Source: Bacteroidaceae bacterium
Lineage (GTDB): Bacteria; Bacteroidota; Bacteroidia; Bacteroidales; Bacteroidaceae
Direction: 5' to 3'
Assembly (NCBI GenBank): GCA_017442185.1
Contig: JAFSAT010000023.1
Span: 1 to 60,093, forward strand
DNA: 60,093 bases
The translations under genes and the position numbers were made by a program. Below the pieces are notes generated by a model, which had not been told where the DNA came from, searched no databases, and saw only the letters and a program-made list of their open reading frames with translations. Positions within the stretch are counted from its first letter, which is position 1. The number at the start of each line of letters is the position of its first letter. Of this stretch, positions 1 through 8,169 are shown in pieces.

Positions 1-849
1 TCCACCGTCAGTCGTGAAATCAAACGCAATTCCACGAAGAACGGCAAGTATGTATGGTTCAAGGCACACGAAAAGGCCGAAGAACGCAAGAAGCGTACTC
101 CCGGCAACAGAGGCCTGTCCCCTCTTTGGCGATGGCGTATAGAATAGCTCATTAAAGACGAGCAATGGTCTCCCCGCCAGATAAGCGGATATCTCGCGAA
201 AGAAGGCGTAAAGGTATCCCACGAAGCGATATACGCAATGATACGCAACGATGAAAGCGGAGAACTGTCCGGGCATTGCAGGCACAAGATGAAGTACAAA
301 CGCACAGTCCGCCCTCATCGTGTAACCAAGGCCACTAATATAAAGAACCGTGTCAGCATACACGAAAGGCCTGCGGAAGCAGACGGCAAACGCTTCGGTG
401 ATTGGGAGATGGATTTGATTGTAGATAAGGCAAGCAATGCCATACTTGTACTTATGGAACGCTCGACCAACTTTGTGCTGATGGAAAAGCTCAGGCAAGG
501 CAAGAAAGCAAAACCTGTTGCTAAGGCTGTATGGCGTTTGCTGCTGCCATACAAGGGAGAGGCATTAAAGACCATTACCACTGACAACGGCTGCGAATTT
601 GCCGAACACGAGTGGATTACAAAGCAACTGAATGTGCCCATTTACTTTGCAGATTCGTACTGCTCTTGGCAGAAAGGAGGAGTAGAAAATGAGAACAAAC
701 TCATCAGGCAATATATACCGAAAGGAACGGATATAAGTACCGTTACTGACAGAAAAATAAAGAAAACACAATACAAATTAAACGAAAGACCAAGAGAAAA
801 ACTGAACTTTTTAACACCAAAAGAGTGCTTTTACAAATTTATTTCGTAA
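1..849 (+). pseudogene. IS30-family transposase, 5'-truncated by the window and broken by an amber stop
   Basis: Reading from base 1, the frame encodes an IS30-type transposase. It starts within the N-terminal helix-turn-helix (STVSREIKRN), passes a TAG stop at 145-147, then continues in the same frame to the TAA at 847-849. The catalytic core is intact. The first Asp is in FGDWEMDLIVD, the second in TTDNGCEF, and the Glu in KGGVENENKLIRQY, followed by the family-typical LNERPREKLNFLTP tail. The stop sits where related proteins have Gln (RIE-stop-LIKDEQWSPRQI), so one CAG-to-TAG change explains it. The downstream part could be translated from the ATG at 238, but that product lacks the DNA-binding domain. 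Full-length transposition is probably lost unless the stop is suppressed. Confidence 0.85.
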
Positions 850-880
850 TGTTGCACTTGCTGGTTGACTCTGCAATTAA
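1..880 (+). mobile_element. IS30-family insertion sequence, right part only
   Basis: The window opens inside an IS30-like element whose left end lies outside. Most of the visible length is the transposase reading frame, ending at 849. The stretch after the stop, GTTGCACTTGCTGGTTGACT at 851-870, is a candidate right terminal inverted repeat, but this cannot be confirmed without the left end. The exact right border and any target-site duplication are therefore unknown. The GC content falls sharply after about 890, which suggests the element ends near there. Confidence 0.6.
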
Positions 881-918
881 CCCGAACACGTTGCAAATAT
901 ATCAAAAAAAACTAAATA

Positions 919-953
919 TTTGTTGTTTTTCCTCCTATAATTCATTATATTTG
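919..953 (+). promoter_or_regulatory. Possible Bacteroidetes-type promoter for the DUF2335 unit
   Basis: TATATTTG at 946-953 matches the -7 consensus TAnnTTTG, and TTTG at 919-922 could be the -33 element. The spacing of 23 nt is longer than the usual 19-21, and the first gene starts almost 200 nt downstream, so this is tentative. Nothing else recognisable lies between 881 and 1146, which is very AT-rich. Confidence 0.25.
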
Positions 954-1146
954 CCAATAAAAATTGAGTTTGTATGATTCTATATATAGGAATAGAACAT
1001 ATTCTTTTAAATGTAAATTTGTGAATAATTACTAATTAAACATTAAATAGTTTTTTAAATACAACAAATTCGTTCCTTTGATTGTATATTAGTAACATAA
1101 AGTTGTCAAGCTTTGTTTTTGCATAATTTTCATATATAATAAAGTT

Positions 1147-1350
1147 ATGAAAAAATCATTTTATAGAACAGATTATCTATTTGCTACGAATTCTTTTATA
1201 ATGGGAATTGGTAGTATTTTGAGTGTTTTTTCGTCATATTATACCTTTAACGCTTCAAGGTCTTCTTTACAAGCTGATAAAACAGCTATTGAATCTGATT
1301 TTGGAACAATTGGAATGGATATATATAAATCTTTGGAACTATATAAATGA
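1147..1350 (+). CDS. Small single-pass membrane protein of unknown function, partner of the DUF2335 gene
   Basis: A 67-residue protein that I cannot assign to a family. It has a basic, aromatic N-terminus and one hydrophobic segment at about residues 13-32, then a polar tail with alternating acidic and aromatic residues (ADKTAIESDFGTIGMDIYKS). The start at 1147 is the first ATG after a long AT-rich non-coding stretch. The stop is 7 nt before the next start, so the two are almost certainly co-transcribed. The low GC and heavy use of A/T-ending codons differ from the housekeeping genes nearby and suggest horizontal acquisition together with its neighbour. The transmembrane topology and function are inferred from composition only. 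Confidence 0.6.
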   Translation: MKKSFYRTDYLFATNSFIMGIGSILSVFSSYYTFNASRSSLQADKTAIESDFGTIGMDIYKSLELYK

Positions 1351-1357
1351 GTGAAAA

Positions 1358-1855
1358 ATGTCAAATGATAAACCGCATAATAGTTTAGATAGCGAAACTA
1401 ATAATAAAGAAAACCCTGTAGAAGTTATTCTTGAGGCTGTACCTGAAAATAAAAAGGAAGAAGTCAAAGAAGCCTTAATGATAATAAGAAGTGAAACGTA
1501 TTCTGGACCAATACCGCCGCCAAAAGCTTTGGCAGAGTATGAGCAAATACAACCAGGTGCAGCAGATAGAATATTGAAAATGGCTGAGAAACAACAAGAC
1601 CATAGAATGTTGCTTGAAAAAAAAGCTATATTTGGTCAAGTTGAACAAAGTAAAAGAGGACAAATCTTTGGTTTTATTATAGTTTTCTTGTGTGTGGCTG
1701 TTGCTGTATTTTTTGCAATAAAATTTGAAATGTTAAAATTTGCCGCTACATTTCTTACTGTAACAATGGTTGTATTGCTTGGATTGTTTTTAAATGGTAA
1801 AAGTGAAATAAAGAGAGACCTTAAAAAGAAATCTAAAGACCAAGATGTATTATAA
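1358..1855 (+). CDS. DUF2335 family membrane protein
   Basis: A 165-residue protein. Its centre (about residues 48-90) carries the pattern typical of DUF2335: YSGPIPPPKALAEYEQIQPG, then AADRILKMAEKQQDHR. The acidic N-terminal 45 residues are predicted to be disordered or helical. Two hydrophobic helices follow at about 105-127 and 129-147, and the tail is lysine-rich. DUF2335 proteins are small predicted membrane proteins of unknown role, often found on phage-like or mobile DNA. The position beside a broken IS30 transposase and a recombinase fragment fits that. It forms a two-gene unit with the 67-residue ORF upstream and ends directly on a strong terminator. Family assignment is from remembered motif shape, not from a search. 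Confidence 0.75.
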   Translation: MSNDKPHNSLDSETNNKENPVEVILEAVPENKKEEVKEALMIIRSETYSGPIPPPKALAEYEQIQPGAADRILKMAEKQQDHRMLLEKKAIFGQVEQSKRGQIFGFIIVFLCVAVAVFFAIKFEMLKFAATFLTVTMVVLLGLFLNGKSEIKRDLKKKSKDQDVL

Positions 1856-1894
1856 AAGTTATTGCTCCCGGCTTCGCCAGGAGCAATAACTTTT
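1854..1894. terminator. Perfect 15-bp stem terminator, shared between convergent DUF2335 gene and recombinase fragment
   Basis: AAAAGTTATTGCTCC (1854-1868) pairs exactly with GGAGCAATAACTTTT (1880-1894). A further GGC/GCC stem caps the loop. The stem overlaps the stop codons of both convergent reading frames and has A-tracts and T-tracts on either side, so it can end transcription from either direction. Confidence 0.85.
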
Positions 1895-2048
1895 ATAATG
1901 AAAACTCTCTTTTTACCCTTTGTACTGTACTAACGCTAACGCTTGATAACTTTGCTGTGTTTCGTACAGAGTAATCACGCTTTAAGAGTGAAATAACCTC
2001 TTTGTATTCCTCTTTCTTCTGTTCTGTGGCAATTGCAACCGGTGTCAA
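1893..2048 (-). pseudogene. C-terminal fragment of a serine recombinase (resolvase/invertase type)
   Basis: On the minus strand, 51 codons from about 2048 down to the TAA at 1893-1895 encode a resolvase-like C-terminal helix-turn-helix: KEVISLLKRDYSVRNTAKL followed by SSVSVSTVQRVKREF. That pattern is typical of the DNA-binding tail of small serine recombinases in Bacteroidetes. The catalytic domain is absent. Upstream the reading frame soon meets a stop (about 2072), and the sequence no longer looks like a recombinase. It is therefore a remnant left by deletion or by integration of the neighbouring DNA. It ends on the hairpin it shares with the DUF2335 gene. Confidence 0.65.
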
Positions 2049-2091
2049 AAAGTGGTGCCAATTTATATTCGTTAACTATTATGTTAAAAAT

Positions 2092-2115
2092 ACCCTCCAG
2101 AATGGTCTGGAGGGT
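2092..2115. terminator. Perfect 10-bp hairpin
   Basis: ACCCTCCAGA (2092-2101) and TCTGGAGGGT (2106-2115) form a perfect stem around the loop ATGG. It is preceded on the plus strand by an A-rich run. It lies between the recombinase fragment and the guaA 3' region and could act as a terminator for minus-strand transcripts coming from guaA. Confidence 0.5.
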
Positions 2116-2127
2116 GTATATAAAAGA

Positions 2128-2161
2128 AACTGCCCTAACCGTTTTATGGGTTAAGGCAGTT
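2128..2161. terminator. Second hairpin in tandem, 12 pairs with one mismatch
   Basis: AACTGCCCTAACC (2128-2140) pairs with GGTTAAGGCAGTT (2149-2161) except for one C-A mismatch. It is 13 nt from the previous hairpin, giving a double-hairpin arrangement downstream of guaA on the minus strand. Confidence 0.45.
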
Positions 2162-2188
2162 TGTAAGTTGTTTATTATTAGGTTTTTT

Positions 2189-2272
2189 ATTGACAAGGCT
2201 CGTTGTTCGCAACCCGCACGGCGTGAATTTTATCCACGCTTCGTGCGACCTTTTGCTACTCGCCTTGTCGAT
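2189..2272 (-). other. Multi-stem structured element downstream of guaA
   Basis: An outer stem, ATTGACAAGGC (2189-2199) with GCCTTGTCGAT (2262-2272), has one G-T pair. It encloses two internal hairpins: GTTG-TTCG-CAAC (2202-2213), and CGCACG/CGTGCG (2215-2220 with 2242-2247) continued by GCGTG/CACGC. About 84 nt are folded compactly. It lies 27 nt beyond the guaA stop, so it may be a 3' UTR structure, a terminator, or a small mobile palindrome. I know of no named family that matches. Confidence 0.45.
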
Positions 2273-2298
2273 AATTTTTACCTTTTTTGAGGCAAAAA

Positions 2299-3606
2299 TC
2301 ATTCCCACTCGATGGTTGCAGAGGGTTTCGGCGACATATCGTAGCATACACGATTGACGTTCTTAACTTCGGCGAGTATGCGGTCGGTGATTTTCAGCAG
2401 GATAGGCCAATCTATTTGTTCGATGGTGGCTGTCATGGCATCTACTGTGTTTACGGCGCGTATTATCACAGGCCAATCGTAGGAACGGGCGTTGTCTTTT
2501 ACACCCACCGACTTGAAGTCGGGTACGATGGTGAAGTATTGCCATACTTTTTTGTCGAGGCCTGCCTTTGCAAATTCTTCGCGCAAAATGGCATCCGACT
2601 CGCGAACGGCCTCTAAGCGGTCGCGGGTGATGGCGCCAAGGCAGCGAACACCAAGGCCGGGGCCGGGGAACGGCTGACGATATACCATTTCGTAGGGAAG
2701 GCCAAGCTCAAGACCGCAGGCGCGTACCTCGTCTTTGAACAACTGGCGTATGGGCTCTACAAGTGCAAACTGCATGTCATCGGGAAGGCCGCCTACATTG
2801 TGGTGCGATTTTACCATCTTTGCTGTCTTTGTGCCGCTCTCTACTATATCGGGGTATATGGTGCCTTGACCAAGGAAGTCTATGCCGTCGAGCTTGCGTG
2901 CTTCCTCTTCAAATACGCGGATAAATTCGCCGCCTATTATCTTGCGCTTCTGTTCGGGGTCTTCAACGCATTCGAGCTTGCCGAGGAAGCGGTCGGTGGC
3001 ATCTACATATACAAGATTGGCGCATAGTTGATTGCGGAATACCTCTATGACATTTTCCGACTCGCCTTTGCGCATCAGTCCGTGGTTTACGTGTACGCAA
3101 ACAAGGTTGTTGCCTATGGCTTTCAAAAGAAGGGCTGCCACAACCGAGCTGTCGACACCCCCCGAAAGGGCAAGAAGCACTTTGCGGTCGCCCACCTGAC
3201 GACGAATAAGCTCCACCTGGTCATTTACAAAGTTCTTCATGTTCCAATTGGCTTCTGCCTTGCAGGTGTCAAATACGAAGCCTTTTACGGCCTCTTTTAT
3301 TGCTTCTACGTTGTCGGTGAATTGTGCAAGTTTTACGTCGCACAGGGCTTTGTCGTGTCCGGCCGACATAATTGGAAAGCCTGCGTTGTATATGTCGTGA
3401 TTAACGTCTATCTCTACACCGTCTATTACATTGTTGGGGCCTCCGTTAATGATGATGCCCTTTACGTTGGGCAACGATTTAAGTTCCTCAACTGTGATGT
3501 CGTGGGGGTATATTTCGCTGTATACACCCAATGCGCGTATTGCTCTGGCAAGCACGGTGTTCTCGTGGCTGCCCAAGTCAAGAATGACTATCATGTCTTG
3601 TTTCAT
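2299..3606 (-). CDS. guaA: GMP synthase (XMP aminase) with a decayed glutaminase domain
   Basis: A 435-residue GuaA-type protein. The ATP-pyrophosphatase domain is complete: the P-loop SGGVDSSVVAALL is at about residues 148-160, followed by the C-terminal dimerisation region with RQPFPGPGLGVRCLG and the end KPSATIEWE. This half makes GMP from XMP, ATP and ammonia in the cytoplasm. The N-terminal class I glutamine amidotransferase domain is about 130 residues instead of about 190. Where the catalytic Cys should be it reads FPIMSAGHDK, and no HPE-type His-Glu pair is visible. It should not hydrolyse glutamine itself, so it would use free ammonia or a partner amidotransferase. It is a single gene on the minus strand, with a terminator separating it from mscL. 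A second, canonical guaA elsewhere in the genome is possible. Confidence 0.9.
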   Translation of the reverse strand: MKQDMIVILDLGSHENTVLARAIRALGVYSEIYPHDITVEELKSLPNVKGIIINGGPNNVIDGVEIDVNHDIYNAGFPIMSAGHDKALCDVKLAQFTDNVEAIKEAVKGFVFDTCKAEANWNMKNFVNDQVELIRRQVGDRKVLLALSGGVDSSVVAALLLKAIGNNLVCVHVNHGLMRKGESENVIEVFRNQLCANLVYVDATDRFLGKLECVEDPEQKRKIIGGEFIRVFEEEARKLDGIDFLGQGTIYPDIVESGTKTAKMVKSHHNVGGLPDDMQFALVEPIRQLFKDEVRACGLELGLPYEMVYRQPFPGPGLGVRCLGAITRDRLEAVRESDAILREEFAKAGLDKKVWQYFTIVPDFKSVGVKDNARSYDWPVIIRAVNTVDAMTATIEQIDWPILLKITDRILAEVKNVNRVCYDMSPKPSATIEWE

Positions 3607-3657
3607 GGTGTTGTATATTAAATAAGGTTGTTTACTCTATGTGATTATCCGTATAAT

Positions 3658-3692
3658 AAAAATAAGAGCGAAATGTTTTCACTCTTATTTTT
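3658..3692 (-). terminator. Terminator between mscL and guaA
   Basis: AAAAATAAGAG (3658-3668) pairs with CTCTTATTTTT (3682-3692), with an inner GAAA/TTTC extension. It lies 20 nt past the mscL stop on the minus strand, so it should end the mscL transcript ahead of guaA. Confidence 0.75.
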
Positions 3693-3712
3693 TATTGCGC
3701 ACGTTATTTTTT

Positions 3713-4156
3713 CTATTTCAAGAGGTCGCGTATTTCTGTAAGAAGTTTCTCCTCGGCCGATGGCTCGGGAACCGGTGCCGGAGCCGCAGGCGCAGCAGCT
3801 TCTTCTTTCTTTTTTCTCTCGGTGAGCTTTGCGATGGCCTTAATCATAATAAATATAGACATTGCTATGATTAGAAAATCGAAAGTCTGCTGCAAGAAAT
3901 TACCGTAGTTTAATGTAACGGCTGCTGTCTCCACAGTTCCGTCGGCTGCTGTAACAGCGTCCTTCATCACCCATTTCAGGTCTTTGAAGTTAACACCGCC
4001 AATCAGCAACCCGATGGGAGGCATTATAATATCGTTTACCACCGATGTAACAATCTTTCCGAATGCACCTCCGATTATCACACCGACTGCCATGTCCACT
4101 ACGTTGCCTTTCATAGCAAAGGCTTTGAAGTCTTGAAGAAATTTACTCTTAGCCAC
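3713..4156 (-). CDS. mscL: Large-conductance mechanosensitive channel
   Basis: A 147-residue MscL. It forms a homopentameric inner-membrane pore that opens under membrane tension and releases solutes after osmotic downshock. The N-terminal amphipathic helix ([21 protein letters not shown]) leads into TM1, with [20 protein letters not shown] and the [10 protein letters not shown] turn. TM2 is [17 protein letters not shown]. The C-terminal helix ([13 protein letters not shown]) follows an Ala/Pro-rich linker. Length is normal for the family. It is monocistronic, with its own promoter upstream (4190-4220) and a terminator downstream. Confidence 0.95.
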   Translation of the reverse strand: MAKSKFLQDFKAFAMKGNVVDMAVGVIIGGAFGKIVTSVVNDIIMPPIGLLIGGVNFKDLKWVMKDAVTAADGTVETAAVTLNYGNFLQQTFDFLIIAMSIFIMIKAIAKLTERKKKEEAAAPAAPAPVPEPSAEEKLLTEIRDLLK

Positions 4157-4189
4157 TGTTCTGTTTTTTTAAAATTCCTAAATAATGCG

Positions 4190-4220
4190 CGAAGATACTA
4201 CAAACTGTGCTAATTGCAAA
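4190..4220 (-). promoter_or_regulatory. Bacteroidetes-type promoter of mscL
   Basis: On the minus strand TTTG (4220-4217) is followed 19 nt later by TATCTTCG (4197-4190), matching the -33/-7 arrangement. Transcription would start near 4184, leaving a leader of about 28 nt before the mscL ATG. Confidence 0.65.
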
Positions 4221-4298
4221 ATTAAAGGTGGATTTTCTTCATCTAAGTTTTAATATCTCTATTTTTTCTGTTCGCACCCTCCATTTTCCCCTATTTGT

Positions 4299-4330
4299 TT
4301 TGCAAGTGTGAAAAGAAAGTCTTAAATTTG
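4299..4330 (+). promoter_or_regulatory. Bacteroidetes-type promoter of the small lipoprotein-gap transcript
   Basis: TTTG (4299-4302), 20 nt, then TAAATTTG (4323-4330): a perfect fit to the TTTG/TAnnTTTG consensus. The start site would be near 4336, about 19 nt before the small lipoprotein ATG and 160 nt before gap. Confidence 0.75.
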
Positions 4331-4354
4331 CAGTGTATTTAAGAGAAGTGGAGG

Positions 4355-4447
4355 ATGAAAAATTTAAAATCGGCAACTATCTTAATATTGCTATCTGCTG
4401 TATTGTTTGTTGCGTGCTCTACGGCACACACCTGCAATTGCGGATGA
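4355..4447 (+). CDS. Tiny putative lipoprotein in the gap leader
   Basis: A 30-residue ORF starting with MKNLKSATILILLSAVLFVA followed by CSTAHTCNCG. It has a basic N-terminus, a hydrophobic core, and a lipobox-like LFVAC with Cys21 as the acylation site. The mature peptide would be only 10 residues, including CNC. GGAGG lies directly before the ATG, and a consensus promoter lies 25 nt upstream. The stop is 48 nt before the gap start, so both sit on one transcript. It may be a real entericidin-like mini-lipoprotein or a regulatory leader ORF. I recognise no family. Confidence 0.5.
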   Translation: MKNLKSATILILLSAVLFVACSTAHTCNCG

Positions 4448-4453
4448 TTTTGA

Positions 4454-5506
<1,053 letters not shown>

Positions 5507-5527
5507 TACGTTAAAAGTAACCGAGAA

Positions 5528-5560
5528 AAAAATGACGACTCTGAATGGGTCGTCATTTTT
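5528..5560 (+). terminator. Terminator of gap
   Basis: AAAAATGACGA (5528-5538) pairs with TCGTCATTTTT (5550-5560), ending in a T-run. It starts 22 nt after the gap stop. Confidence 0.85.
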
Positions 5561-5715
5561 GCGTTTAATGCGGTATCTCATTCTGCAAGGTGTGGTGGCA
5601 AATAAAACAAGGTCTGATAATAATAGAAATTTAAACACTTGCTAAATAGGTGGTGTAAAGATAGTGATAGATTATTGCAAATGATATATTTTTGCACACT
5701 CAAAAGAACTTGTTC

Positions 5716-6564
5716 ATGAATACGATATTTATAGTGATGCCCATTTTGCTGGTACTAATGTTTATGTTGGGCATAGAGCTGAATAGAGCGGCTTTTACAA
5801 ATGTTTTTAAAAATCCAAAGGCTGTGATGGCGGGAATGGCGGGGCAGATTCTATTGCTTCCGATGATAGCTTTCATAGTGGCTTGGGGTTTGCAGCTGCC
5901 GCCGGTATATTTTATGGGACTTATGCTTGTATCGTGCTGTCCCGGGGGCAGTTCTTCCAATGTGTTCTCGATGCTGGCTAAAGGAGACATTGCATTGTCG
6001 GTGACGCTTACCGCATTGAGCAGTATAATTACACTATTCACACTTCCTCTAATAATGGAATTTGTTTCTCATTTGGTGACTGACATTTCGGGAGTGGAAA
6101 TTAATCTGCCCATAGGGAAGTTGTTTGTTCAGAATATTCTTTTGCTTTTTCTGCCGTTGCTGTCGGGTGCTGTTTTCAAGCATTATTTTCCTGTTGCTGC
6201 CATGAGAGTGAACAAGGTTTTGGGGAAGATTGCTTTTCCGGCTCTGATGACATTGGCGTTAGTGTTTTTCTTGCAATATAGAAGCGAAATTGCCGAAAAT
6301 ATGGCCATACTCGGATTCTCTGCAGCGTTGCTCATCTTGTTGTCTATGTTGTCAACTTCCGTAATATCGCGTGCCGCAGCATTTAGTGATGCCACGTGTC
6401 GCACGCTGGTGATTGAGGTTGGAATGCAGAATGCGGCACAAGCAATAGCGATAGCTTCGTCTCCATTTATCTTCAATAGTGGCGAGATGGCTCTGCCTGC
6501 AATAATATATGCGTTGCTGATGAATGTAATATTACTTATTTATGTCTGTTTAGTAAAAAAATAA
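5716..6564 (+). CDS. Bile acid:sodium symporter family (BASS/SBF) transporter
   Basis: A 282-residue integral membrane protein, almost entirely hydrophobic helices (about 9-10). The family signature around the crossover region is seen as SCCPGGSSSNVFSMLAKGD with LSVTLTALSSIITLFTLPL, and later VEVGMQN-like IEVGMQNAAQAIAIASS. Members co-transport sodium with bile acids or other organic anions; the substrate here is unknown. I chose the ATG at 5716; an in-frame ATG at 5692 would add eight polar residues before the first helix. TATTTTTG at 5687-5694 fits a -7 element, which would put the start site close to 5700 and also favours 5716. It begins a three-gene operon with menG (9 nt gap) and menA. 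Confidence 0.88.
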   Translation: MNTIFIVMPILLVLMFMLGIELNRAAFTNVFKNPKAVMAGMAGQILLLPMIAFIVAWGLQLPPVYFMGLMLVSCCPGGSSSNVFSMLAKGDIALSVTLTALSSIITLFTLPLIMEFVSHLVTDISGVEINLPIGKLFVQNILLLFLPLLSGAVFKHYFPVAAMRVNKVLGKIAFPALMTLALVFFLQYRSEIAENMAILGFSAALLILLSMLSTSVISRAAAFSDATCRTLVIEVGMQNAAQAIAIASSPFIFNSGEMALPAIIYALLMNVILLIYVCLVKK

Positions 6565-6573
6565 ATTATAATA

Positions 6574-7275
6574 ATGGCTAAGAAAGAAGGTATAAAGAGA
6601 TTGTTTGATAATATAGCGCCTGACTATGATAAACTGAATCATATACTCTCGCTTAATATAGATAAAGGGTGGAGAAAGAGGGCTGTGCGCGAGATTACAG
6701 ATGTTTCGGCTGCACAAAATATTCTGGATGTTGCGTGCGGTACGGGCGATTTTACAATTGAAATTGCCAGATGCGCCGCTGCGGGAAGCAGAATCGTGGG
6801 CATTGATATTTCGGAGGGAATGTTAGAGATTGGTCGTGAAAAGGTTAAGCGTGCTTCGCTTACAAATGTTGAGATGTTCGAAGGGGATTGCGAAGCATTG
6901 CAATACGAGGATTCTTCTTTCGACCGTATCTCAGTGGGATTCGGGGTGCGTAACTTTGAACATCTTGAGATTGGGCTTGGCGAGATGTATCGTGTGCTTG
7001 TCAAGGGTGGCAAATTGGTTATTCTTGAACTTTCCGTTCCCTCAAATGCTTATCTCCGTTGGTGTTATAAACTCTATTTCTTGAGAATACTGCCTGCAAT
7101 AGGCGACTTTGTGTCGGGCAATCGTGGTGCTTATGAATATTTGCCGGCATCTGTGCTGAATTTCCCTGCGCCTGATAGGTTTATCGCTATGATGAAAGCG
7201 GCAGGCTTTGCTGTTGTAGAGCACACTCCGCTTACGTTTGGAATATGCAGAATGTATGTTGGTAAAAAAGAGTGA
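6574..7275 (+). CDS. menG: Demethylmenaquinone methyltransferase
   Basis: A 233-residue UbiE/MenG-type SAM-dependent methyltransferase that makes menaquinone from demethylmenaquinone at the inner face of the membrane. Family marks are the N-terminal RLFDNIAPDYDKLNHILS, SAM motif I ILDVACGTGDFTIEIAR, and VGFGVRNFEHLEIGLGEMYR. The last also occurs in UbiE, but the adjacent menA points to the menaquinone role. Normal length. It lies 9 nt after the transporter gene and 6 nt before menA, so all three are translated from one message. Confidence 0.95.
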   Translation: MAKKEGIKRLFDNIAPDYDKLNHILSLNIDKGWRKRAVREITDVSAAQNILDVACGTGDFTIEIARCAAAGSRIVGIDISEGMLEIGREKVKRASLTNVEMFEGDCEALQYEDSSFDRISVGFGVRNFEHLEIGLGEMYRVLVKGGKLVILELSVPSNAYLRWCYKLYFLRILPAIGDFVSGNRGAYEYLPASVLNFPAPDRFIAMMKAAGFAVVEHTPLTFGICRMYVGKKE

Positions 7276-7281
7276 CAGGCT

Positions 7282-8169
7282 ATGCGTAAGTGGATTGAGG
7301 CCATGCGTCTTAGGACGTTGCCTGTGAGTGTGGCAGGTGTTATTGCCGGAATCAGTTGTGCCATTCTTTCAGAAGATTTCAATGCTGTTCCGGCATGTCT
7401 GTGTCTTGCTTTTGCCGTGCTTGCTCAGATTGCTTCAAATTTTGGTAATGAGTATTACGATTTTAAGAATGGTATAGACAAAAAGGGGCGCAGTGGCTTT
7501 CGTCGTGGGGTTACTGAGGGTGAGATTGCTCCGGGGGCAATGAAGTGTGCCACTTATCTTACACTTTTTGCTGCGGCTGTTGTTGGTTGTATGTTGCTTT
7601 TGTATGGTCCTTGGTGGCTTATTATTGTGGGTGCTTTAATTATGCTTTTTGCGTTGGCTTACAGTGCCGGCCCCTATCCTCTGTCGCATCATGGCTGGGG
7701 TGATGTTGCGGTGATTGTTTTTTTTGGAATAGTCCCGGCGACATTCACTTGTTTTCTTCAGAGTGGTACGTGGGATTCTCTCTGTTTCTCTCTTCCTACA
7801 TCTTTAGCGGTGGGGCTGTTGGCTGCAAACGTGCTTGTGGTGAACAATTATCGTGATGCCGAGGATGATGCGGCGGTGGGTAAACGTACCACAGTGGTTA
7901 TTTTTGGTCGCAGGGCTATGTTGCACTTTTATTTGCTGTCGGGGGTGGCGGCTGTTATTATAATGTTGCCTTTGTGGAGGGTGTTGCCTTTGTGGGCTTT
8001 ATCGGTTCCTGCGATGTATCTTCTTTTGCATTTTATCACATGGAGGTCTTTAAGAAGAGCGCAAGGGGCTGAACTAAATCAGCTGCTTGGCAGGACGGCT
8101 GTTAATTTACTCTTCTTCTCTTTGTCTCTTTTGCTTGTGGTGATTGTTACTGATTGTATCGGTTTCTGA
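7282..8169 (+). CDS. menA: 1,4-dihydroxy-2-naphthoate polyprenyltransferase
   Basis: A 295-residue UbiA-superfamily membrane enzyme that attaches the polyprenyl chain to 1,4-dihydroxy-2-naphthoate, giving demethylmenaquinone. The two Asp-rich Mg-prenyl-diphosphate sites are visible: FGNEYYDFKNGIDKKGRSG (about residues 53-71) and VVNNYRDAEDDAAVGKRT. About eight hydrophobic helices are present. It lies just after menG, the next step in the pathway. Its last 63 nt are overlapped by the 3' end of the convergent metallophosphoesterase gene, so the transcripts are complementary at their tails. Confidence 0.93.
   Translation: MRKWIEAMRLRTLPVSVAGVIAGISCAILSEDFNAVPACLCLAFAVLAQIASNFGNEYYDFKNGIDKKGRSGFRRGVTEGEIAPGAMKCATYLTLFAAAVVGCMLLLYGPWWLIIVGALIMLFALAYSAGPYPLSHHGWGDVAVIVFFGIVPATFTCFLQSGTWDSLCFSLPTSLAVGLLAANVLVVNNYRDAEDDAAVGKRTTVVIFGRRAMLHFYLLSGVAAVIIMLPLWRVLPLWALSVPAMYLLLHFITWRSLRRAQGAELNQLLGRTAVNLLFFSLSLLLVVIVTDCIGF

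Noticed and set aside
2063..2090. TATTATGTTAAAA near 2076 resembles the XerD half of a dif site
   Set aside because: The other half and the spacer do not fit the XerC consensus, and the site is far from the place where strand composition changes.
2144..2347. 67-codon minus-strand frame overlapping the guaA 3' end
   Set aside because: It is out of frame with guaA, crosses the structured element and has no recognisable motif.
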